DNA of 64,000 nucleotides from Neopusillimonas aromaticivorans (GTDB lineage Bacteria; Pseudomonadota; Gammaproteobacteria; Burkholderiales; Burkholderiaceae_B). The stretch covers positions 744,001-808,000 of the forward strand of contig NZ_CP128233.1 in the NCBI RefSeq assembly GCF_030344915.1, in the 5' to 3' direction. A model generated the notes under the pieces. That model ran no database searches and was not told the origin of the DNA. It saw nothing but the letters and a program-made list of their open reading frames with translations. Below are positions 1-8,685 of this stretch, one piece after another. The position numbers and the translations under genes were made by a program. Position 1 is the first letter of the stretch, and each line of letters starts with the position of its first letter.

Positions 1-528
1 CTGGCTGAACAAGTTGCGCAAGACCTGTTCGCCGATGCAACGTCCTACACCTGGGCTGACGCTACCCGCCTGCCTACCCGCATCAACGCATTCAAGCACC
101 TGATGCAACGTGTTGACCCGAAAATGCTGGATGACCTGTTTGAACCGCCGGTTGTCGAGGCTCCCAAACCCGGCGGCGAAGAAATCGCCGAAACCATCGA
201 CTTCAAAGATTTCGCCAAAATCGACCTGCGTGTCGCAAAAATTGTTGAATGCAGCGAAGTTGACGGCTCTGACAAACTGCTGCGCCTGATGCTTGATGTG
301 GGCGAAAGCCGCTTGCGACAGATTTTTCAGGGATCAAGTCGTCTTACACGCCTGCCGACCTGACTGGAAAACTGACCGTGGTCGTGGCCAACCTGGCCCC
401 CGCAAAATGCGTTTTGGTGTTTCCGAAGGCATGGTGCTGGCCGCCAGCCACGCTGATGAGTCCACCAACCCGGGCATCTACATTCTTGAGCCCTGGACTG
501 GCGCAACCCTGGCATGCGTATCAGCTGA
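1..528 (+). CDS. metG: Methionyl-tRNA synthetase, C-terminal part (partial at window edge, frame slips)
   Basis: C-terminal end of methionyl-tRNA synthetase, which charges tRNA-Met in the cytoplasm. The visible part is the tail of the anticodon-binding helical domain followed by the OB-fold tRNA-binding domain: FKDFAKIDLRVAKIVE, then RQIF, KLTVVVANLAP, RKMRFGVSEGMVLAAS and the YILEPWTGA end. The gene enters from outside the window. The frame breaks three times, near 331 (T run), 402 (C run) and 508 (C run); adding one base to each run gives the normal MetRS ending, so I read these as sequencing errors. The corrected stop TGA at 526-528 overlaps by one base the ATG of the next gene, suggesting translational coupling. 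Confidence 0.9.
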
Positions 529-1481
529 TGCATAAACACGACCAGGGCCACCGGCATTCGCATCATTCACGCGAAGCCAACGACCGCTATGCCCAGGGGC
601 GTTTCAGCACCTGGGTCAGTGTATTCGTCAATATCATCCTGACGGTTGCGCAAGCGGTTATTGGTATTTTTGCGCACTCGCAAGCCCTGGTGGCCGATGC
701 CATTCACTCATTTTCAGACTTGCTGTCCGACTTCGTGGTGTTGGTCGCCAACAAACACAGCCAGAAGGGGCCAGACGCCGACCACCACTACGGCCACCTG
801 CGCTTTGAAACCGCAGCGTCCCTGATCCTGGGTGTACTGCTGCTGGCCGTTGGTGCTGGCATGTTGTGGTCCGCCTTCAACAAACTGCAGACACCTGAAG
901 CCATCGGGAAAGTCCACTATGCCGCCCTTATTGCCGCTGTACTGACCCTGGCCTGCAAGGAGCTGTTGTTCCGCTACTTGCTGCGGGTAGGCGAACGGGT
1001 TCGGTCCAGCATGCTGATCGCCAATGCCTGGCATGCCCGCTCTGATGCGGCCTCATCACTGGTGGTGCTGGTCGGTATCGGTGCCAACCTGCTGGGGTTG
1101 CCCATTGCCGACCCTGTAGCGGCACTGATTGTGGGCCTGATGATCGGTCGCATGGGGTGGCAATTTTTCCACAACGCGTTCAGCGACCTGATGGATCGTG
1201 CCGTCGATGACGAAACCGAACAACGCATTCGTGACCACCTGCTCGCTACACCCGGCGTCTATGGTCTGCATGACCTGAAAACACGCAAACTGGGCGATAT
1301 GATCTGGGTTGAGGTTGACCTTGAAATGGACGCTCGTCTTACCATCGCCCAGGGTCACGATATTGCCGTTGAAGCGCGTCGGCGCGTGATGGAACACGAG
1401 GCCGTGCTGGATGTGATGACCCATTTTGACCCTGTACATGTCGATGACAACGGCAATATTGTTGAACGACTGACCCCCTGA
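528..1481 (+). CDS. Cation diffusion facilitator (FieF/CzcD-type) metal exporter
   Basis: Inner-membrane CDF antiporter exporting divalent metal ions (Fe, Zn, Co or Cd in known members). The start is the ATG at 528, giving 317 residues beginning MHKHDQGHRHSHH, a His-rich N-terminus that may bind metal. The family motif with paired acidic residues, ADAIHSFSDLLSD (about residues 56-68), lies in TM2, and HARSDAASS marks the matching site in TM5. The C-terminal cytoplasmic domain includes the end DVMTHFDPVHVD. A longer in-frame extension exists upstream but is metG read in another frame. The gene starts on the metG stop codon. Metal specificity cannot be told from sequence alone. Confidence 0.88.
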   Translation: MHKHDQGHRHSHHSREANDRYAQGRFSTWVSVFVNIILTVAQAVIGIFAHSQALVADAIHSFSDLLSDFVVLVANKHSQKGPDADHHYGHLRFETAASLILGVLLLAVGAGMLWSAFNKLQTPEAIGKVHYAALIAAVLTLACKELLFRYLLRVGERVRSSMLIANAWHARSDAASSLVVLVGIGANLLGLPIADPVAALIVGLMIGRMGWQFFHNAFSDLMDRAVDDETEQRIRDHLLATPGVYGLHDLKTRKLGDMIWVEVDLEMDARLTIAQGHDIAVEARRRVMEHEAVLDVMTHFDPVHVDDNGNIVERLTP

Positions 1482-1544
1482 CGCCATCTCTGGCTGGGCC
1501 TTTGCCTTCCCGGCACCCGGGCCCGGTCACTACCGGAGCCCACC

Positions 1545-3013
1545 ATGCCGAATATCAATCCGCTGAACCTGAACGACCCCTCGCTGCTGCAAACACGTTG
1601 CTACATCAACGGGCATTGGCGTGATGCTGACAGCGGCAACACCCTGAACGTGGTGAACCCGGCAACCGGAGAGGTACTGGCCCGGATTCCCGATGCGGGT
1701 GGAGCAGAAACAGCACAGGCCATCAATGACGCCAATGCCGCACTGCCCGCATGGCGCAGCCTGACTGCTGCAGAACGGGGCCGCTACCTGCAACGCTGGC
1801 ACGCCCTGATGCTGGAACACAAGGCCGACCTGGCACGTATCATGACGCTGGAACAGGGCAAACCACTGGCCGAGGCCTTGGGCGAAATCACCTACGCAGC
1901 GGCATTCATTGAATGGTTTGCCGAAGAAGGCAAACGCGCCTATGGCGAAGTGATCCCGTCACCCGCCTCGAACACCCGGTATGTGGTGATCAAACAAGCG
2001 ATTGGTGTGTGTGCGGCGATTACCCCTGGAATTTCCCGTCGGCCATGATCACCCGCAAGGTGGCCCCCGCGCTGGCGGCGGGTTGCACCATTGTGCTCAA
2101 GCCGGCCGAACTGACACCATTGTCGGCGCTGGCCCTGGCCGAACTGGCACATCGTGCCGGAATTCCGGCAGGCGTGTTCAACATCGTGACGGGCGATGCC
2201 AAAGCCATCGGTGCCGAACTCTGCAGCAACCCCATTGTACGCAAGCTGTCCTTCACCGGCTCAACACCGGTCGGCAAATTGCTGATGGAACAATGCGCCC
2301 CGACCCTGAAAAAACTGTCGCTGGAACTGGGTGGCAACGCCCCGTTCATTGTGTTTGACGACGCCGACATCGATGCGGCGGTCAAAGGCGCCATTGCCGC
2401 GAAATACCGCAATACCGGACAAACCTGCATCTGCGTCAACCGCTTTCTGGTTCAAGCCGGCATTTACGATACGTTCGTCGAAAAACTGGCGGCCGCTACA
2501 ACACTCCTGAAGGTTGGCAACGGCCTTGATGAGGGCGTTGTGCAAGGCCCGCTGATCAATGATGCTGCGGTCACCAAGGTAGAGCGCCTGGTGGCCGACG
2601 CCACCCTTAAAGGGGCGACCGTGGTTACCGGTGGCCAACGCCTGTCCCCTGAAGGACTATGGTTCACCCCCACGGTTCTTGCCAATGCAACAGCCGGTAT
2701 GGATATTGCCCGCCAGGAAATATTTGGCCCGGTATCGGCAGTCTTCCGTTTTGATACTGAAGAACAGGCCATTGCCATGGCCAACGACACCGAGTACGGG
2801 CTGGCTGCCTACTTTTACACCCGCGACATTGGCCGCGTATGGCGGGTTGGCGAGGCCCTGGAGTACGGCATGGTGGGCATCAATACGGGCTCGATGTCCT
2901 CTGAAGTCGCCCCGTTTGGCGGCATCAAGCACTCGGGCCTTGGCCGCGAAGGTTCGCGTCATGGGCTGGATGAATATCTGGAACTGAAGTATCTGGCCAT
3001 GGGCGGGCTATGA
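1545..3013 (+). CDS. gabD: Succinate-semialdehyde dehydrogenase (NADP+)
   Basis: Aldehyde dehydrogenase that oxidises succinate semialdehyde to succinate in the GABA degradation pathway; cytoplasmic, normally a tetramer. About 489 residues when the frame is repaired. Signals in order: NPATGEVLARIPD near the N-terminus, AAITPWNFPSAMITRK (substrate/cofactor pocket, across the frame slip), the FTGSTPVGK nucleotide loop, the ELGGNAPF catalytic glutamate, the NTGQTCICVNR catalytic cysteine, EIFGPVSAV and the APFGGIKHSGLGREGSR end. Two open frames overlap at 1913-2048; one more C in the run near 2027 joins them, so the break is probably an error. The GabD assignment over other ALDHs rests on overall family resemblance. 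A bidirectional-looking terminator follows. Confidence 0.9.
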
Positions 3014-3111
3014 CTCGAAGGGGCTGAGGTAGCCCGCAGGGCTCGGGCTGCAGTCACCCGACCTTTAGCCAGCCTGGAGGTAGCGCAAAATCCGGCAAAG
3101 ACCGGCCAAAC

Positions 3112-3145
3112 AAAAAGCCAATCCAGGAGGATTGGCTTTTTGTTT
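3112..3145. terminator. Rho-independent terminator after gabD
   Basis: A perfect hairpin, AAAAAGCCAATC / GATTGGCTTTTT with a 6-base loop, is flanked by A residues on one side and T residues on the other, so it could stop transcription from both strands: gabD from the left and the tRNA-Gly/intron transcript from the right. Confidence 0.85.
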
Positions 3146-3174
3146 ACAGATTAAAAATCTGCCTGAATTCGGTA

Positions 3175-3209
3175 TGGAGCGGGTGAAGGGAATCGAACCC
3201 TCGTATGAA
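3175..3209 (-). tRNA. tRNA-Gly(CCC), 3' exon (gene split by group II intron)
   Basis: On the minus strand this is the variable loop, T-arm (loop TTCGATT), acceptor strand CACCCGC and encoded CCA of a tRNA-Gly. Its acceptor strand pairs perfectly with GCGGGTG of the 5' exon at 6182-6188. Joining the two exons gives 39 + 35 = 74 nt, exactly the length of the intact tRNA-Gly at 5287-5360. In the joined anticodon stem four of five pairs form (position 28-42 is a C/T mismatch). Confidence 0.8.
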
Positions 3210-3249
3210 GGCGGGTAAGGAGATGGCCTCACGGCCACCCCTCCCCTAA

Positions 3250-3283
3250 GAACCGTACGTGCAAGTTTCCCCGCATACGGCTC
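3250..3283 (-). ncRNA. Group II intron domain V (catalytic hairpin)
   Basis: On the minus strand, a 34-nt hairpin GAGCCGTATGCGGGGAAACT... ending ACGTACGGTTC. The length, the GAAA tetraloop-type centre and the two-nucleotide bulge region match the highly conserved group II domain V. Domain VI follows at 3249-3213 with a GTGA loop and an unpaired A near 3216. Confidence 0.9.
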
Positions 3284-3594
3284 AAGCAACTACGAAACAC
3301 GCTTTTTTGAATAAAGTCGTGCCGGCAGCAGTCGCTTTTCCAATGCCTCCCTTATCGTTTGGGAAAATCCACGGATGTGTTTTCTTCATGTTCAGCGCCC
3401 TGTTTTCGGGTGTATCGGGCATAGAGCACCGATGCACCGAGCAGGACAATAAACACCGTCAAACCAGTGATAGCCGTAAAGCTGATCCAATCCATGAATA
3501 CCCCCATAGAAAGCGGAAGGCTGTAACCCGAGTCTGTGAAAAAGCTACTGATCGGGCCACTTTAAAACAACTCGCGCCAGCTTCGCATCAACTG

Positions 3595-5269
3595 TTACTT
3601 TGTCCTTTCGATACATTTCTCAGATTTTGCTGCTCTGCGTTCGTTGGAATGGTGTTGCATGTGACAGTTCGGATGCAACAGCACCAGATTGGTAAAGTTA
3701 TCCGAACCGCCTTCCGACCGTGGGATTCTGTGATGAATATTCCATCCAGTATCTTTGGTGATCGGTTGGTCGCACATGGGGCAGAGTCCTTCCTGCCACC
3801 ACCAGAGACGACGCAGCCGCCCACGTCCGCTGAGTGTTGATTCCAGTTTGCGGCCGAGCCGTTTGGAAAAATACTCATCACACGCGGGGTCGTAAGGATT
3901 AGCCGTAGACATCACCTTGGTATGAGGCCGTTTCCGGAACTCACTCAAGAATGGCAACGCTTTATCCTTTACGGCAAAACGCCAGTCTCTTCCATCCAGG
4001 CATTTGAAGTATCGCTGTTTGATCCACCGTTTCCCCTTGTTAGGGTGACGACGGCACGCCCAGCGCCACAGTGCTTGCCATATATAGTGATCACACTTGT
4101 TGAAAGTGCGAGTCGCCATTTGCGAGCGGTGGTAGTTGGCCCATCCCCGAATTATCGGGGTGAGTTTGTCTATCACTTCATCCTGCCTGACAGACCCCAT
4201 TTCCCTGAGCGTCGTGCGGATCTTGTTCAAGAATGCTTTGGTATTTTTCTTCGATGGCTCGATGAGCAATATCGATTTTCGGTACCTGACAGTCCAGCCG
4301 AGGAAATCGAAGCCCTCTGTCACATGAGTGATTTTGGTTTTCTCCTCGGACAATACAAGCCCCCTGTGTGTCAGAAAATTCCTGACCAGTGGTTTAACCC
4401 GTTCTTCCAGAAACTCTTTCGAGCTTGCCGTAATCACGAAGTCATCCGCATACCGCACAAAATTGACCTTTGCTTCACGCGCTTCACGCACTGTTCTGAA
4501 CAATGTTTGAAGTTCGTTTTGCAGGCCATCCAGGGCAAGATTTGCCAATACGGGGAAATAATTCCCCCTTGTGGCGTCCCTGCCAAGGTTGGAAACAGAC
4601 GTCCCATATCCACATAGCCTGCTGCCAGCCACTTGCGCAAGATGCCTTTGTCCATGCAGACATTGGCAAGCAACCACTCATGACTGATGTTGTCGAAACA
4701 CCCTTTGATATCGCCTTCCATGACCCACTTCGGAGAAGCTTTTCGGCCAAGTGCATTGCGCACCTGTTCGATTGCATCTGCGGTGGCGCGTTCACGCCGG
4801 AAGCCATAAGAATCTGTATCGCCGATTGTTTCTGACACAGGGTCAAGCGCCAAAAGATGCAGCGCTTGTGTGGCCCGATCACGCATAGTGGGAATACCCA
4901 ATGGGCGTTTTCCACCATTTGATTTCGGGATATAAATGCGACGCAATGGAAGTGGTTTATACCTCTTGATACCGAGGTTCACGACCGCATTCCATTTGTC
5001 TTCAGGAGTGCTCCAAGTTTGCTGATCAACACCTGGAGTTTTTCGACCGCGATTTTCTGTGACGCGCCTCACAGCCAGCGCTTTCGCGCTGGTGGATTTG
5101 GCCAAGAGTCGCTGCAGTGAACGGACTTTACGCCATTCGCCTGCTTTTGCTGCCTTCGCAATTCGTGCCTGTAACCTCGCAACAACCTGGTTTACGTCTG
5201 ACCACGGAATACCGTGCCAGCTTTGCCAAGTTGCGGAGGCGACATCACAATTAAAAGCATTGCGTCCAT
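3595..5269 (-). CDS. ltrA: Group II intron-encoded protein: reverse transcriptase / maturase / HNH endonuclease
   Basis: Multifunctional protein that assists intron splicing and copies the intron into DNA targets. In order: N-terminal RT0 region (WHGIPWSDVNQVVARLQARI), RT blocks with GVDQQTW, RIYIPKSNGGKRPLGIPT and GDIKGCFDNISHEWL, GTPQGGIISP, catalytic YADDFVI, maturase domain X with the RGWANYHR motif, and a C-terminal HNH nuclease (CPMCDQPI...NIHHRIPRSEGG...LVLLHPNCH). The start is the ATG at 5269, preceded by a strong CGGAGG site. Two frame slips, near 5250 (T run) and near 4555 (C run), are each repaired by one base. It lies in domain IV just downstream of the embedded tRNA; the tRNA CCA end is seven bases from its ribosome-binding site. 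Confidence 0.88.
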
Positions 5270-5286
5270 ATCAACCTCCGGTTGTA

Positions 5287-5360
5287 TGGAGCGGGCGATG
5301 GGAATCGAACCCACGACGAAAGCTTGGGAAGCTTTAGTTTTACCATTAAACTACACCCGC
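5287..5360 (-). tRNA. tRNA-Gly(CCC), complete, embedded inside the group II intron
   Basis: A 74-nt cloverleaf with encoded CCA: acceptor GCGGGTG/CGCCCGC (one T-G pair), D-stem GTTT/AAAC with loop AATGGTA, anticodon stem AAAGC/GCTTT with loop TTCCCAA (anticodon CCC), T-stem GTGGG/CCCAT with loop TTCGATT. The anticodon is the same as that of the tRNA the intron splits, but stems differ and are more AT-rich, so it is a diverged paralogue rather than a recent copy. It lies between the domain I-III RNA and the maturase gene. All arms are intact, so it is probably functional. Confidence 0.92.
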
Positions 5361-6149
5361 CCGATCCCAGAAGGATAGACGCTACTCTGCCCCGAAGGGG
5401 AGAGCATTGTCGCCCCTTTGGGTGCTAATTACAAGACCGTCTTGCGACGAGTCACCATGTGGAAGTCTGCACGCTTTCACGTCAGGGCATGTTTCATCCC
5501 CTATCTTGCCCATTACAGACAAGCATTCGCTTTTTCCACAATCCTATACCCACTGAAGTATCAGAAGATCTTGCGATCTTCCTTGTCTGCCATACAGGCC
5601 AGACACCCCATTGGGCTTACCAAGTTCCGCATATATAACAGAGTTGGTTAGGTTCCACACTTCCGCCGGAGACCGTATGTCAGCGTATCCGCACCAAGCA
5701 GGCGAATATCCGGTCACATGCCATTTTGGCTAGAGCCCAGTTGCATTTGGCTCTGTCAGCTTGACGACGTTTATATGTGGTTCACTCTCGTTAACCGTAC
5801 AACTCAACCTAGCATCTCATCCGGCTGCAACTGCCAGAATCACACCAAGCCCCTCGCGGGGCAGGATGTACCCCGAGAGGTGATTACATTGTCAGAGCGC
5901 TTCGCACCCCGCCGTTACCAGCGACGCACTGCTCCTAGGTTACAAGGGGCTGAACCCTTGGTACAGCCATTCTGTTTCCAGAACGCTGCACAATTACATA
6001 TGCGGCTTCCGCCGCGCATAAAAACCAGGCGCACGAGTGCCCCTGTACTTCTAAAAGCCACCTCGAAAGGCGGTAAAACTAAAAATGCTACGTTCCTCAC
6101 TGTTAAAGCCGTGAGAAGACTAGCTATCTATGCGCGACGCTTGTCGCAC
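5361..6149 (-). ncRNA. Group II intron 5' RNA region (domains I-III, start of IV)
   Basis: No credible protein is encoded here. Starting at GTGCGAC, the minus strand contains many short hairpins and group II-like motifs such as GAACTTGGTAAGCCC around 5625 and GTGGAACC near 5655. Near the tRNA side a CCCC-TTCG-GGGG hairpin lies at about 5390-5402. Exact domain limits would need covariance folding. Confidence 0.7.
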
Positions 6150-6188
6150 GCTTGGGAAGCTGCCGTTCTACCATTGAACTACACCCGC
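6150..6188 (-). tRNA. tRNA-Gly(CCC), 5' exon (gene split by group II intron)
   Basis: On the minus strand: acceptor GCGGGTG, D-arm GTTC-AATGGTA-GAAC, anticodon arm GCAGC-TTCCCAA-GC, then the intron starts with GTGCGAC after the second base of the 3' anticodon stem. The remainder of the tRNA is at 3175-3209. A good -10 box lies 10 bases upstream. Confidence 0.85.
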
Positions 6189-6197
6189 GGCGCGTGC

Positions 6198-6203
6198 ATT
6201 ATA
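6198..6203 (-). promoter_or_regulatory. Putative -10 box of the split tRNA-Gly gene
   Basis: A perfect TATAAT on the minus strand ends 10 bases before the first base of the tRNA-Gly 5' exon. A second TATAAT on the plus strand (6211-6216) overlaps the trmB start and may serve another transcript. Confidence 0.5.
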
Positions 6204-6214
6204 GCGCAAGTATA

Positions 6215-6972
6215 ATGGCGCGCATGACTAGCCCGCCTGATAATGACGCCATGCCTGAAACCTCTCTACCCACCCCCGACACCGTCGATATCGACGCCCT
6301 GCGCGGTGGCCATATCAAAAGTTTTGTGCATCGTCGCAGCCACATTACACCCAGCCAGCAAGCCGCCATCGACGCGCTGATGCCCCAATGGTCAATCACC
6401 TACAAGCCCGCCGTACTTAACCTTGAAAAGGCCTTTGGCCGCAAGGCCCCCGTTATTCTGGAAATCGGTTTCGGCATGGGTGAAACCACGGCAAAAATTG
6501 CCGCTGCCCGGCCTGATGACAACTTCCTGGGGTTGAAGTGTTTAATGCGGGTGTTGGCGCCATGCTTAAACGCATCGACGAAACAGGCCTGCAAAATATT
6601 CGCATCATCCAGCACGACGCCGTCGAGGTGGTGCGCGACATGATCGCCCCCGACACCCTGGCCGGGGTGCATGTGTACTTCCCCGACCCGTGGCCCAAAA
6701 AGCGTCATCACAAACGCCGCCTTCTGCAGCCACCGTTCGTGCAATTACTGGCCAGCCGACTGGCACCTGGCGGGTACTTTCATTGCGCCACTGACTGGGA
6801 AAATTACGCCGAACAAATGCTGGAGGTTCTGGGTAATGAGCCCCTGCTGCAGAACACCTGTGAAGGTTATGCGCCACGCCCCGATTACCGCCCGTTAACC
6901 AAATTCGAGAACCGTGGCCTGCGTCTGGGCCATGGCGTCTGGGACCTGATTTTCAAACGTAACGCATCATGA
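6215..6972 (+). CDS. trmB: tRNA (guanine-N7-)-methyltransferase
   Basis: SAM-dependent enzyme that methylates G46 of tRNAs to m7G. The Rossmann SAM motif EIGFGMGE is followed by FLGVEVFNAGVG, then VYFPDPWPKKRHHKRR, the TrmB signature, and a C-terminal CATDWENYAEQ segment with TKFENRG. The start could be ATG 6215, 6224 or 6251; 6215 is the first in frame. One frame slip near 6533 disappears if the G4 run is G5, giving a normal protein of about 253 residues. The stop overlaps the thiS start (ATGA), so the two are probably translationally coupled. Confidence 0.9.
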
Positions 6973-7169
6973 ACATCACATTGAACGGCCAGCCCAAAAC
7001 ACTGGATAGCGTCAGCACGGTCGCTGACCTGGTTCGTTTTCTGGGCTATGAAGGCAAGCGTATTGCCGTCGAATGCAACGGCGACATCGTCCCCAAAAGC
7101 CAGCACGGCCAGCATACGCTGGCCGAGGGTGACGAAATTGAAATTGTAGTGGCCGTCGGCGGCGGCTGA
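6969..7169 (+). CDS. thiS: Sulfur carrier protein ThiS
   Basis: Small beta-grasp sulfur carrier for thiazole synthesis in the thiamine pathway; its C-terminal glycine is thiocarboxylated and donates sulfur to ThiG. 66 residues, ending VVAVGGG, with the typical FNG-like start MNITLNGQPKTL and the EGDEIEIVVAVGGG end. It overlaps the trmB stop by four bases. No thiG, thiE or thiO lies nearby in this window, so the sulfur acceptor enzyme must be encoded elsewhere. Confidence 0.9.
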   Translation: MNITLNGQPKTLDSVSTVADLVRFLGYEGKRIAVECNGDIVPKSQHGQHTLAEGDEIEIVVAVGGG

Positions 7170-7173
7170 AGGC

Positions 7174-8583
7174 TTAACGGAACGGGAAACCGCCCTTGCC
7201 CAGGCCTTTAAGCCCGCCCATCGCGCGCATCATTTTGGCCATGCCACCTTTTTTCATTTGCTTCATCATGCCCTGCATCTGGTCGAACTGTGCCAGCAGG
7301 CGATTGACTTCCTGAACCGAAACGCCCGCACCGGCGGCAATGCGCCGCTTGCGCGAGGCCTTGAGCAATTCGGGCTTGGAGCGTTCGGCGAGCGTCATGG
7401 AATTAATGATGCCTTCGGTACGCCGCAACTGCTTTTCAGCCTGACCGCTTTGCAACTGGCTGGCGGCTTGGGCGAACTGGGCCGGCAGCTTTTCAAGCAT
7501 GGAACTCATGTCGCCCATTTTCTTGACCTGCTGCAACTGATCACGAAAATCGTTCAGATCGAACTTGTCGCCTGACTTGATCTTGGTTGCCAGTTTTTGC
7601 GCTTCGGCAATATCAATGTTGCGCTGGGCCTGTTCAACCAGCGACACGATATCGCCCATGCCCAGCACCCGCTGAGCCATGCGTTCGGGGTGGAACGGTT
7701 CGAGGCCATCGAGTTTTTCAGACACCCCGACGAACTTCAACGGCTTGCCGGTAACATGGCGCACCGACAACGCGGCACCGCCACGGGCATCGCCATCGAG
7801 CTTGGTCAATACAACCCCGGTCAGTGGCAAGGTATCGCCAAACGCTTTGGCCACATTGACCGCGTCTTGCCCCTGCATGGCATCCACCACAAACAGAGTC
7901 TCGATCGGGTTGAGCAAATCGTACAAGGCGCGAATTTCGCGCATCATGTCTTCATCAATACCCAGACGACCGGCCGTATCGACAATCAGCACATCGTAAT
8001 GATGTCGACGCGCGTGATCAAGCGCCGCACGGGCAATGTCTTCGGGCTTTTGCGAGCCATCGGATGGGAAAAATCGACACCGACCTGACTGGCCACCGTT
8101 TTCAGTTGATCAATCGCCGCCGGACGATAGACGTCAGCACTGACCACCAGCGTTTTCTTTTACCGGTTTTCTTGCCTTTGGCGGTATGACCGCCTTCGGC
8201 CAACCACTTGGCCAGCTTGCCCGTAGTCGTGGTTTTACCCGCCCCTGCAAACCGGCCATAAGAATGATGGCCGGTGGCTGTGTCGCCAGCGACAACTCGC
8301 TGGCCAGGTCGCCGTCAGCCCCACCCATCAAGGCCGTCAGTTCTTTATGAACCACACCCACCAGGGCCTGGCCCGGGTTAAGACTGTCGGCGACTTCTGT
8401 ACCCAGGGCCTGCTCTTTGACTCGCGCAATGAAGTCACGCACCACAGGCAAGGCCACGTCGGCCTCGAGCAGGGCCATGCGCACTTCACGCAGCATGTCC
8501 TGGGTGTTGGCTTCAGTAAGACGTGCCTCGCCCTTGATGGTTTTAACAACGCGGGAAAGCCGCTGGGTAAGATTTTCTAGCAT
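7174..8583 (-). CDS. ffh: Signal recognition particle protein Ffh
   Basis: GTPase of the signal recognition particle; with 4.5S RNA it brings ribosomes making inner-membrane proteins to FtsY. Order: N-domain MLENLTQRLSRVVKTIKGEARLTE, G-domain P-loop (MAGLQGAGKTTT after correction), LIVDTAGRLG, TKLDGDARGG, then the methionine-rich M-domain with QMQGMMKQMKKGGMAKMMRAMGG near the C-terminus. Several frame slips lie between about 7990 and 8250; for example the G4 run near 8247 should be G5 to give the P-loop. Such damage in an essential gene argues for sequence error. Divergent from ypjD; the promoter region is 8584-8685. Confidence 0.92.
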
Positions 8584-8685
8584 GACGATGGATTCGCGAA
8601 AACTGGTTTAGTATCTTGGGATACCGTCTAAAATGATGGCCCCCGGGCATTATGCCCCAGGCCCTGACCACACTACGCAGGAACT

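Larger units (their letters stand above)
3210..6149 (-). mobile_element. Group II intron interrupting tRNA-Gly and carrying its own tRNA-Gly
   Basis: A 2940-bp self-splicing retroelement on the same strand as the tRNA it splits. The 5' end begins with the conserved GTGCGAC at 6149. Reading along the minus strand come an RNA region (6149-5361), a complete tRNA-Gly (5360-5287), the intron-encoded protein (5269-3595), about 300 bases of further domain IV, a 34-nt domain V (3283-3250) and domain VI, whose candidate bulged A lies seven bases from the proposed 3' splice site. That splice site is fixed independently by the 74-nt length of the joined tRNA. Because the intron lies in the sense direction, splicing would restore the tRNA. 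The 3' terminus (CCCGCC) departs from the usual AY ending. An embedded tRNA gene in a group II intron is unusual as far as I know. Confidence 0.85.

Noticed and set aside
3259..3840. A 193-residue plus-strand protein near the intron 3' end
   Set aside because: It is antisense to domain V and the HNH end of the intron protein and has no family features.
5390..5402. Terminator before the embedded tRNA
   Set aside because: The CCCC-TTCG-GGGG hairpin has no T tail and lies in structured intron RNA.
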